Origin: Corallochytrium limacisporum
Taxonomy: Eukaryota; Opisthokonta
Length of the DNA: 64,000 nt
Direction: 5' to 3'
NCBI GenBank assembly: GCA_002811645.1
Contig: PDIP01000005.1
Coordinates: 312,392-376,391, forward strand
The notes beneath the pieces are model-generated. The model was not told the DNA's origin and did not search any database. It was given only the letters and a program-made list of their open reading frames with translations. Shown in pieces: positions 28,853 to 38,343 of this stretch (positions are counted from its first letter, which is position 1; each line of letters opens with the position of its first letter). The translations under genes were made by a program, and so were the position numbers.

Positions 28853-31264
28853 ATGTCCGGTGTGAAGCGAGACTTATCTGGTAACGAGGATGAACAACCG
28901 CCTCTGAAGATGTCTACAGCGAGGAATGACGTTTCAGATGCAATGGACACAGCTCCGGCAGTCAACGGGAAGGCATCTCATGTAATGCCGTCCAGTGAAG
29001 TACCGACGGATAGCGCTGAGGCCAATGAAGTGCCCAGCACCAGCGTTAAGCCTAATGACGGCCCTGGTGACAATGTGGTGAATTCTAATGCAGCCACACA
29101 TGAACCAGAGGTTTACGTCGATGAGGATATTGAGGATGAGAGCACAAAGCGCCAGAAGGCCCAGCCTGTCTCCAACAAGGAGGGGCCAGTGATGCTCTAC
29201 GCCCGCAATGTAGAGGGTTTGAATCAGAAACAGAGACGCGCAGTCATTGTCAAGAGCCTAACAGGCACGTTGGTCAATGTGGGAATCGGACCCCGCACGA
29301 AGGTACAGGAAGTCCGGGACCTGGCCCTGCAGCAAATTCTCCCTAACCTGCTGGCTGAGGAGAAGGCCTGCTTTGGTCTGCAATGCAAGAACTTGCCTGT
29401 TGTAGGGGACGGCTACGTACCCATCGATGGACGCATGATTAAGTACATACCTGACAAGGAGTTATACGTTACAGTGACTCTCCGTGTGCGCCATTGGTTG
29501 CCATTTCCGATCCTGTCATGTCCCGCAACACGCCTTTACTACAGCCACGATCTGATGCACCTTATACGGCAGGGTATTTTCTCCGTGGAGGTGGATGAAG
29601 CTGTAAAGTTTGCTGCGCTGTTTCTTCAAATTACTCAGGGACCATTCAATGAGCAGACATGCGACGCAGACGGGAAATACATTGACCTTGATCGGGTAGC
29701 ATCCAAGAAGATACAATTCCGGGCAAACCAGGAGGAGGTTCCTCTGGCAAAATCAATTGCCGCAGAGCACCAAAGGCTTCAGGACAAGTCAACACAGATG
29801 GCCGCTGATGAGTTTTGCCAGATGGCACGGCCGAACTCGGACTATGGTCTCTTGCTGGTTCCGGTGTCCGACAAGGACAACAGTACGCGCATTCTTGGTA
29901 TTCATTTGGGTGCCCTATACATCTACGACCTGGTTTCGAAGATGAAATATCAAAAACACAAGTACGAATGGGGTGCAATCAAACAGGTCAAATTTACCGG
30001 AAACAAGAAGTTCCAGATTGTGCCCCGCCAGGGTAAGGCTATTGTCTTTTACGTTTCTGGCAAGACGGCGTGCAAGAATGTGCTCCGCGAAATTGCGGAG
30101 ACCCACAGTTTCCTCGTGCGACTCAGCAAGAATCAAGCGCATCTGCTCAACAAGAACCTGGCGGAGAAGCGCTGGGACGAGCTTAAGCTTACACAGGTTG
30201 ATCCCCGGGAGGAAGTACAGGTCGAACCTGTGGCACCGGTTGTTTCGGAGGCTGCCAAGGAATTCCAGTTTGATGACGATGAGCCGCTGGATCTAGACAA
30301 GTTGATTGCTATCTTTGAGGCAAAGATGACTGCCGCTGGCAGCTTCAACATTGGCGCGGAGTTCGAGGATCTGAGGCAGAAGGAAGCTCGCGCCAGGGCA
30401 ACTTACGAGGCGGCAGAGGATCCGTTGAATCAGCACCTGAACCGCTACCGCAACGTTCTGGCCAATGATGCTACCCGCGTTGAGCTTATGGGAGGAGAAC
30501 ACGACTACATCAATGCTAACCATGTGCGCAACGCGAAGACAACACGGTGGTTTGTCGCGACTCAGGGACCAATGACCACCACGGTGGGAGATTTCTGGCG
30601 CATGGTCTATGAGCAGAATACGGCCGTTATTTGCATGGTGACTGGCCTGGTTGAGGCTGGACGGTTGAAGTGTGACAAATATTGGCCGGATGAGATCGGG
30701 GTCACTGAAATCTATGACGAGTTTGAGATTACTTTGGAAGAAGAGAAAGAACTTGATGGCTACACGCGCCGTTCCTTCAAGCTGCGTACGGAGATCCCTG
30801 AGTCCGATGGCACATATCGGGAAGTGGTCCGCTTTGTCATGCAGCTGCACTACAACGTGTGGCCTGACCACGGCATTCCTTCGGACAAGGGCGAGTTTCT
30901 TGACTACGTTGAGAGAATGCGGCACGAGCACACAGATGCATTCCCGCAAGAGAAAGAGGCAGGACCCATTACTGTGCACTGTTCCGCGGGTATTGGTCGC
31001 ACAGGAACACTGTGTACTGTGGACATTGCGCTCGCACGCCTGGAAAAGAAGCTGATGATCAGCATTCCGGTTATCGTTTCCGAGCTAAAGAGGCAGCGCT
31101 ACGGCATGGTGCAGACCAAGGATCAGTATGAATTCATCTATCAGGTCATGTACGAGGAACTTATGCGTCTCAAGGCAGAGCAGGAGCTGGGTGAAGATAC
31201 TGGCGTTCTGCACTCTGACGAGGAGGAGACTTCCACGTCTAGCTCCATCGATATGAATTTCTAA
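28853..31264 (+). CDS. FERM-domain protein tyrosine phosphatase
   Basis: 803 aa, ATG at 28853. A disordered acidic N-terminus (1-115) precedes a FERM domain (about 118-430): ubiquitin-like F1 starting VMLYARNVEGL, helical F2 with RLYYSHDLMHLIRQGIFSVE, and the PH-like F3 with DYGLLLVPVSDKDNSTRILG and WGAIKQVKFTGNKKFQIVP. A linker with a helical acidic segment leads to a classical PTP domain (about 515-770): NRYRNVL, DYINANHV, WPDHGIP, and P-loop HCSAGIGRTGT with nucleophile Cys710, then Q-loop QTKDQY. FERM-PTPs (PTPN3/4, PTPN14/21, PTPN13) sit under the plasma membrane at the cortex. Unlike PTPN3/4/13 there is no PDZ domain between FERM and PTP. All catalytic residues are intact. Its stop is 104 bp from the convergent membrane-protein gene. 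Confidence 0.93.
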   Translation: MSGVKRDLSGNEDEQPPLKMSTARNDVSDAMDTAPAVNGKASHVMPSSEVPTDSAEANEVPSTSVKPNDGPGDNVVNSNAATHEPEVYVDEDIEDESTKRQKAQPVSNKEGPVMLYARNVEGLNQKQRRAVIVKSLTGTLVNVGIGPRTKVQEVRDLALQQILPNLLAEEKACFGLQCKNLPVVGDGYVPIDGRMIKYIPDKELYVTVTLRVRHWLPFPILSCPATRLYYSHDLMHLIRQGIFSVEVDEAVKFAALFLQITQGPFNEQTCDADGKYIDLDRVASKKIQFRANQEEVPLAKSIAAEHQRLQDKSTQMAADEFCQMARPNSDYGLLLVPVSDKDNSTRILGIHLGALYIYDLVSKMKYQKHKYEWGAIKQVKFTGNKKFQIVPRQGKAIVFYVSGKTACKNVLREIAETHSFLVRLSKNQAHLLNKNLAEKRWDELKLTQVDPREEVQVEPVAPVVSEAAKEFQFDDDEPLDLDKLIAIFEAKMTAAGSFNIGAEFEDLRQKEARARATYEAAEDPLNQHLNRYRNVLANDATRVELMGGEHDYINANHVRNAKTTRWFVATQGPMTTTVGDFWRMVYEQNTAVICMVTGLVEAGRLKCDKYWPDEIGVTEIYDEFEITLEEEKELDGYTRRSFKLRTEIPESDGTYREVVRFVMQLHYNVWPDHGIPSDKGEFLDYVERMRHEHTDAFPQEKEAGPITVHCSAGIGRTGTLCTVDIALARLEKKLMISIPVIVSELKRQRYGMVQTKDQYEFIYQVMYEELMRLKAEQELGEDTGVLHSDEEETSTSSSIDMNF

Positions 31265-31368
31265 ATGTACACAAAACAGAATGAAACAATTTGATGATAT
31301 GACTAAAACAGATACATACATTCATAACAAAAGTCTTCTTTAAATGGGTACGATCATAACAGTCGGCT

Positions 31369-31920
31369 TTAAACCACGGCAAAGGTGGGAACCAAAGGGT
31401 TGGGCTTCATACCAATATTGTTACCTTCCTCATCGGTCATGACTGGCTTGTCGGAACCGATGGGAGCCGAGATTTTCGGAGCAGCAGACCGCCCAATCTT
31501 CTGAGTGTCAGTTGGGGCTGCGGTGCTGACATACTGCTCTCCTCGACGGTGTGCTTGGAAGTAGATGAATGCTAGAATGAAATAGCCAATGGCATTCAGA
31601 GTGGTCGGGATCTCAATGCACAAGGGCAGAGCTGCCATAATGTAAAAGACAGCCCGGGCAGCATAATTCGCCCCAAATCCACCCATGCTCTCGACCAGCG
31701 GAGCAAACTTGTCATGGAACATGCGCTTCGGGGTCTGACCACGCTTTCGTTTGCTACGGGGCAGTTCCACAATCAGTGTGAAAGCACCCAGTGCGGCTGT
31801 GTACGGCCCGACGAACCAGAAAGGGTACATCCAAATTGTCACAGTCGCAGTGATGAATATGAGCCATCCGTTCATCCATGCCTGTTGGTTGGCCCACTGA
31901 CCCAATTCAAATTTGACCAT
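31369..31920 (-). CDS. Four-pass membrane protein, possibly COPI-associated/TVP-like
   Basis: 183 aa, ATG at 31920. Two pairs of hydrophobic spans: residues about 17-35 and 36-52 (WLIFITATVTIWMYPFW..., GAFTLIVEL) and about 87-103 and 106-122 (AVFYIMAALPLCIEI, AIGYFILAFIYF). A basic loop (RSKRKRGQTPKRMF) lies between the pairs, and the hydrophilic C-terminal tail of about 55 residues ends in PLVPTFAVV. The topology and the pattern after span 2 (h-h-V-E-L then basic) resemble small Golgi proteins of the COPI-associated/TVP15 group, but identity is low by eye and the call is tentative. No catalytic motif. Confidence 0.5.
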   Translation of the reverse strand: MVKFELGQWANQQAWMNGWLIFITATVTIWMYPFWFVGPYTAALGAFTLIVELPRSKRKRGQTPKRMFHDKFAPLVESMGGFGANYAARAVFYIMAALPLCIEIPTTLNAIGYFILAFIYFQAHRRGEQYVSTAAPTDTQKIGRSAAPKISAPIGSDKPVMTDEEGNNIGMKPNPLVPTFAVV

Positions 31921-32537
31921 ATTGTTGTATAATTGTTTGACTTCTATTTACAGCCTGTACTTCGAGGCGACCTGCACCAAGACACTGGATTGGTAACTTC
32001 ATATCTATCTACTTTAGATCATATGCCGGGCCACAAGTACCATGTTCATCACACAGTCACACTACAAGCCATAAAAGACGGAGAATGATGTTGCTCCTAT
32101 CTTACTCCCAGTGTAGACACCGTATGTCCACATAACCTTTGGCTGTTCACTGAAACAATCGGTGGATTGTGTGAGAGCCGGTGGACTGAGTACGCGATTG
32201 ATTCGGCTTCGTCGTCCCCTTTTCCCCCCAAAAAGCAGCACTGTGCACGTCCCTTTTTTTTCATCGGGACCCACCCACGCCTCTGTCCGTTGCCAGCTCC
32301 CAAGCTCAAGATTGCATCTCTGGCACGTCCCTTTTGCAGAGGAAACAGACTGAGCTTCTTCGTTTATACTGAATGCCCATAAATGAAAACTCGTTACACA
32401 GTACTGCAGGCTTTCTGGTATCCGAACCTACAACCCCCGATCTTGCCCGAGGGGTGAAGTGATGATAAAGGGTGTAAAGCAGTCCCAGCCCCCTCATTGG
32501 CCCAACGGCGAAGAGTGGGTCCGTAGTGATCAAGGAA

Positions 32538-32603
32538 CCCCCCCACCCTCCCCAGGGCCCAGGCAAACGCCAGGGGGCCCGGGGTTGGGGAAGAGGGGGG
32601 GGG
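32538..32603. repeat. Imperfect GC-only inverted repeat (hairpin)
   Basis: Left arm runs C7-A-C3-T-C4-A-GGGCCC, loop of about 14 nt, right arm GGGCCC-G4-TT-G4-AAGA-G9. GGGCCC and the flanking C4/G4 pair perfectly; outer parts pair with bulges. It would form a very stable stem in single-stranded DNA or RNA. Confidence 0.65.
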
Positions 32604-32650
32604 ATTTCGAACAGGAGGGACAGAAGAAGCGGTTCTCAGTCTTTTCAACT

Positions 32651-32671
32651 CCCCCCCCCCCGGGGGGGGGG
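32651..32671. repeat. C11-G10 homopolymer palindrome
   Basis: Eleven C directly followed by ten G, 50 bp right of another GC hairpin. Either a snap-back structure or a zone prone to assembly error. Confidence 0.85.
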
Positions 32672-34612
32672 CCTCTGGGCCCCACGCCACCACAAAACGG
32701 ACCCAGTAATTTTCTGCTGAATTTGTGGTCGAAGTAAAGGGGAAGGAAAAGGGAGGAAGGCGACGACGGTTGCGCTTCCTGCTATACGCGAAAACGGCCA
32801 CCAAGTAAAATCCCTATCTGTCGGGTTTTGAGACGATGGTACCACTGTGTACCTTGCCGCCTGGTATCGGCCTCACACCCCCTTCGCAAAGTCTTATAAC
32901 TTCCCTCCCAAACTTACTGTGTGCAAAAATGACACTCCGTACCTCCCGTAAGCGGTGGTCAAGGGGCTCGAACCTGGTCCATTCCCCTAACCCATTTCAA
33001 AAGTGTTTTAGGGTATTCAGTGTTTGAAATTGGGTTCGAAACCCTCACCACCAGCCCAGGAGGGGGGTAACTATATCGCCTTCGAATCCTTGGAGGAAAC
33101 CGTTGACGTTGGAAACCGGAGGCGGTTTGGAAAAGGAGAGAGTGCACGATCGGCTGTGAGTTGTGGATGGAAGTGTCTCGTTAAGACGTGGTCCATCCTG
33201 CCATGGACTACCGTCCAGTGGGTCCTTGATTCTAATTCTGCTCCCTCCCAGACGCTGCCAGTCCCTCTCCAAAGTTCTAAATGTGCTTCTGCGTGGTTGC
33301 TCGGGATATCAGCAGCACTCATCATTGGATTGTGTAGCTCAGCTGGTGACATCCAAGAGTATCATGAAGAAATTAAACATCAAGTTCTGTCACTGATCTA
33401 TTTGTGGCTACATATGTGTCCAAAAGGGGACCGGATGACCTTTTCAGTCCACACTAGCAGCAATAGCATCAGATTAACATGGTCCACCTGTGCATGCGAG
33501 TTGGTAGTGAATACGTTCCTGGAGATCCAAAGATGTGCTTTCGTAGCTATTCTTCACTGTTTACAGTAATCACATGAATACAACTGCTGTTGCATTCCAC
33601 ATCCATGTGCAAGATCACAGGGCACACCAGACGGCCTTGTATGCGTTTTGCCACCTAGGCGCAACTTCCCCTGAGACACAACCGCACAGCGCCAATCATC
33701 TTTACAGCCCTGGTAGCGTTTTCTTACCGCCATATTGGTTTTAGAAGAGGTTCGTTGATAGAACACACGGTAGGCACACATGCAAGTCTGAAACGCAATC
33801 TCCATTTCTCTTCGTGTTGTGCGATACCATGTTGAACGTCAGTAACGCAAAACCCTCGAGGGAGGGGAGGGCTTCTCGCCGTTCTCGTCTCCAAGGACTT
33901 CCGTCGAATAGGACCTTTGAACGTAGCACGATAACAAAGAGGGACTCTCAGTGATGGATTGGAGAGGGGCCACTGCAAACCCTGCCACTGGATCCAGAAA
34001 CTTAGGGAGGACCCTTTCAAATCATGCGCGACGTTTGCTCCTAATGGCCTTGCACATGTTTAAGTTGCAGCAGACGATGACGGGCTGGCAACTTTCGGAC
34101 TTGTCGCGACACTTGGGCGTACCTTGCAAAAAAATCGCAAAGATAGCGTTTTACAATGTATTCAATTTAAGGGTGCGTAGATGTCGCTTTCTAGGTTCTG
34201 AGGGTTTTTGTGGTTTCCCTGCTCCGAGGGGAAAGGTGTGTCGAATTGTGCTTGTCGACCAGATGGGTCCGCAACCGGTCGAAGGGGTGTGTAAGCTGAG
34301 ACCATCTCCAAAATTGGGTTCTTGATCAGGAATGGGCTTTGAGTGCAGACTAATGTGATCGGCGAGGCCATCATGATGACAGTAAAATTGACATTCTGTG
34401 TGCGACAGAGTGGCCTTGCAAGTCAATCGGAAACGTATTTTTTGCGAGACCTGTTCCATTCGATTCGTAAATACGCTGACGACAAAAGTATGAAAAAGAG
34501 GAAAATGGAAGGACAGGCAGAGTTAAGTACTAGAATTGGAACCATTTGAAGCAGAATACAATGTAGGTCGCGATTTGTATATACTAAGATCCAATAACAG
34601 CTACGAGACCAA

Positions 34613-37600
34613 ATGAGATCGAGAGTGCCTACAGTACTAGACCAACAGCAGTTGGATCGCGCTTCAAAGTCCACCATTACCTCGCCTTCGACGGCTTACA
34701 ATCTGTCCTTACAGGAGACACATGACTTAAATGTCCCAGATGACGACGATGACGAAGAAAAGAAGTCCGGAGTTGTAAGTCGGTCAATTCGATTCTATCA
34801 AAGCTATTCGTGTAGGCGGTACGGCCATAGAGGACGCTCCACAAAATGCTCGGTGGCGGGTTGAAGTCATGATTGGGAGGGCAGGAGAACAGAGATGGGC
34901 TTGTGCAGAAGCCAGAAACGACACTGATGGGAATATTCAAAGCAATAAGGTGCTGCAGTCGCACAGAAAAGGATTCTCCGTCCACAGTGCGATTCCTGTA
35001 AGTAGAGGCGAGATGCCCTGGCTGGTGGTGGATGATCGGACAAAGATCAAGTCATATGAGGATGGCGGTGAAGGGGATCACCATAGTCTAACTAGCAGGA
35101 GCATGAATACACTATTCTCAACATCAGCTGATGCGGTCAGCGGAGGCGTGTCATGCGAGGCAATGATTGGTAATGACGGACAGTGGCCTCGTTCGCCCGT
35201 TTCCTTTGTCAGGGCACAGGAAAAGAGAATGTCATCTAAGGTGGATCGCCCCTCGCCATCAGTGAGGAGTGGTGGTCGTGTTTCCCCGACATGCCGAGGC
35301 GCCAGGCGGGATTCGTTAGCGAGAACAGCAGACACTGGAAACAAGAACATTGGCCAGACAGTCAGCTTTGATTTTGTCGATACTGCGGAGCCTGAGTACA
35401 CGATAGGAGAGGCTGCGTCTGCGGTCACCATGACAGCTTCTGTTCAGCGGAGAGTCTCTACTTCGTCCCAAACGGATGAAGAAAACCTCGACATCCACAC
35501 AGAGCGCCGACGACGAAGAGCATTGATGAACTTGCTTTTTATTGCAACAGCCCGACGAAATCCCGAGGTGAGTGAAAGCCAGTCACCAGCGGAAAGTCCA
35601 GCGGGCATCAAGCGGCGTCGCAGTAACCACAAAGACCCTGGGGACCCACGAGGTGGCAGCGACCAAAATTTGCGTGTAACCAACGTTGATCGGGAAAGTG
35701 AAACACCATCTTCTCAAAGTGTCAAGATTCAGATTATTGGACCTCTCCCAGACACAAATACGGACTGTAAGGTTTACGAGTGTGAAGTGGGAGTGGACCA
35801 GCTTATCACTGCGGGTATACGCAAATCCATTGATCCCCTCAGTGATAGTGATCTGGAAAGATCTGTACCTGAACCGATGCTCAATCTTACCAACGGCAAC
35901 GGTATTGAAGGGAATCAGTGGATCCGAGCCAGCGAAGTACCTAATCAAGTTAGTTCTTCAGCCAATTCCACGCCCCAGCCCGTGCGCAGAGGCTCGATCA
36001 AGAACAAATGGCATCGAACACAGCGCAAACTGCTTGTGATCTCCGCACTAAAGAAGATTGGCGGCATGCGACGTGCAACTGGAACACAGGGTTCTGTGGT
36101 ACCTTCTGCCAATGCGGTGAGCAGCGCACCTCGCCCCAACGACATGCAGTCAGTGGATCCAACCGGACGCCACTCAACAAAAGGGTTGTCGAAAACTCTT
36201 ACAGACCAGCCCGAAGAAAAGAAGACCATGGAAATCCAGGTTGCTTACTCTCTGCTAGAAGATTGGGCCATGCCTTTAAGCTTCTATCGGTCTCTCTTGG
36301 ACTTCTTGCAAAAGGAGGAACACTTGCATCTCTTGCCAGTGATTCACGAGACCCTGAGTTCTTCGCAGGGCATTGAGTTCTGTGAATACATGACCGCCAT
36401 CTACGAAAGCATGCGCGCAGGCGGCCGCTTGGTGGGCCGTCTTGTAGAGATAGACTCCGCCCAAGCTAGAAATGCAGAAGACATTTTCAGAGTAAACGGC
36501 TTGACTCCACGCATGATTAGCATTTACCTGCGCCTGCAATCCAAGAAGCGCCTCTGCAGGGTCCTGTGGCGGCCTCTGACGCAAATTCTGCTGACATATT
36601 CAAACGTCGCCCTTCCGCTGAACACTTTGTCCTTGACTGATGCCATGTCGACCAGTGGGTCGTTCCAGAGTGATAGTATTATTGCAAACAGATTATACAA
36701 CCCAATCACACAAATTCTGGAGACTATGAAGGCTCCAAACTTTGGGGAAGAGCCGTCAAATAACGACAAGTGTAAGATGGGCATGAACCGCAGCGTGCGC
36801 CAGTTGCTGGCACGCATTTACAATATGGCCGCAGCCCGCTTTGATGAAGAAGAGGCTTACCGTTGCCTTGCAGGATTCTATTTTCTGCGCCATGTCTGCG
36901 TTGCCATTGTATCCCCCGATCTCTTTGGGATGTCCTTGCCGGGCATGTCCCATGATGATCAGGTGGCAGAAATAACCCCTCTTATGCGGAAGGACAAATT
37001 GATGAAGGAGCGAGAAATTCGCCACGTCCTTCTTCTTGTCTCAAAAGTCATTCAATGTGTCACCATGAACACCACTCCATGCTTCGGGGATACTCCGGAT
37101 GGCCCCGGACTAACGCGCCTTGCGATTCACTTGCGGGAGGAGTACAGTGACGACATTCGTGCCTGGCTATTGGCCAAGATTAATCTATCCGGATCATTGG
37201 ACCCGCGGCGGACCCCACTCGGTCCGGAATCCCGCCGAAGCTCCGAAAACTCAGTAATTTCAGATCAGAGCTCCATCAGTTCTGTAGGATTGAGCAGTAG
37301 TCCCGTTAATTTCCCCGTTGGCCATCGAGGGCCCGCACCCAATAGTACCTTCGACGGACGGCCTTCTCGTCCCATTCACCGTACCATTCGATCGCTTGTG
37401 GAAGGGGATCACAAGCCTGTATGTGTCTCGGATGAAGTTATTACCGAGGTATCCATGTCACAGGAGAATATTGGTGATGAGAAGCCTGAATTGTGTATCG
37501 ACAAACCGGTTGGACACCTGTATTTACGTCGCGGATCTGTTGCTGGTTCTAGCCCCTTTCAGGACTGCGAACGTTCCCCTCGGACAATCATGAAGGATGA

Positions 37601-38162
37601 AGCCCTGCAGGAAAGCATTGCAACAATGGGAGTGGACAACTTGCTGCAGACCTTACCTCAGAAACAAAATCCTTCTGACAATACCGTTCACTCACCAGCG
37701 TACCATGCTAATGAGAGCGTTGTATGCCCAAGGACATCGCCGAAACCGGAGCGCCGGGGCTCTGCTATCATGCGGCGCGTGTCGGCGGGCAAAACGGTGC
37801 TTTTCCGCCAACATAGCGACGGATCCAATCCTTCGGTAAGTAAGAAGATGAAATTCCCTGGGCTAGATGCTATTGGCAGGCGTCGTTCTGCTGAAGGCCT
37901 TGACGAGAAGCTGTCTCTAGTACAGATCCACGGCGATGAGAACACGAGTGAGGAGACAAGAGATAAGAACAAAGATCTCCGTTCTGCCCTGAGCTTTGTG
38001 CTGCGACAGATTCTGGAGAACATGGGTCTCGCAATTCATGTGGTGGAAGGCCAGCATCATCCTATCAATTCCGAAGCACGCGCCAACCTGCAGAAAGCGT
38101 TGACAGCTATTTCTAATACCTACGTTCCAAGTCAGGTGGGGAAATTCAACGAGACTTCATAG
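34613..38162 (+). CDS. Ras GTPase-activating protein domain protein (two exons)
   Basis: Exon 1 34613-34774 (54 codons) and exon 2 34959-38162 give about 1121 aa. The alternative is an intron-less start at 34869, but the upstream frame (MRSRVPTVLDQQQ... to DDDDDEEKKSGV) is protein-like and is joined in phase 0 by a GTAAGT/CTGCAG intron. The N-terminal about 450 residues are disordered and Ser/Arg-rich with no clear C2 or PH domain. A RasGAP domain spans about 470-810: arginine-finger segment DIFRVNGLTPR with Arg565, and the signature FLRHVCVAIVSPDLF starting at residue 696. It should stimulate GTP hydrolysis by Ras-like GTPases. The C-terminus is Ser/basic-rich with a final helical segment (LSFVLRQILENMG). 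It converges with the deacetylase gene. Confidence 0.85.
34775..34958 (+). other. Spliceosomal intron in RasGAP gene (inferred)
   Basis: 184 bp, phase 0. Donor GTAAGT at 34775, branch-like CTGAT at 34924-34928, acceptor CTGCAG ending at 34958. Donor, acceptor and branch spacing (30 nt) match the intron in the BPNT1 gene of this window. It joins an otherwise unexplained protein-like first exon to the long RasGAP frame. Confidence 0.7.
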
Positions 38163-38343
38163 GCCGGTTACCTTGATGAAGCCCATAGAAAACATGCATG
38201 CAAAGGCCAGCAACAGCGCCACGAGACCTTATTCAAAAGAACAAATCATGTTAAAGAAGGTGACTGATGTTGAGTGATGCTAGATGTATTGTTTAGGGAA
38301 AACTCGTGTTTGATCTGGTGAGTAAGCTGTCTGCCTCACCCTG

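Larger units (their letters stand above)
31921..34612. other. 2.7-kb intergenic region with strong hairpins
   Basis: Separates the four-pass protein (minus) from RasGAP exon 1 (plus). Contains a long imperfect C/G inverted repeat at about 32538-32603 and a C11/G10 palindrome at 32651-32671. Several frames of 60-180 codons (for example 33024-33569 plus, from a TTG) have no recognisable product. A tRNA A-box-like string near 33338 has no cloverleaf. I see no supported gene. Confidence 0.45.

Noticed and set aside
32950-33052. GGGTTCGAAACCC resembling a tRNA T-arm, with GGTGGT/ACCACC nearby
   Set aside because: The T-stem pairs only 3 bp, the D-arm does not fit, and the stems are misplaced for any tRNA length.
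33325-33410. tRNA-like A box (TAGCTCAGCTGG) near 33338
   Set aside because: No acceptor or T-arm complement and no GGTTCGA-type B box at the right distance.
33024-33569. 181-codon plus-strand open frame
   Set aside because: It starts only at TTG, no family is recognisable, and it overlaps antisense frames of similar length.
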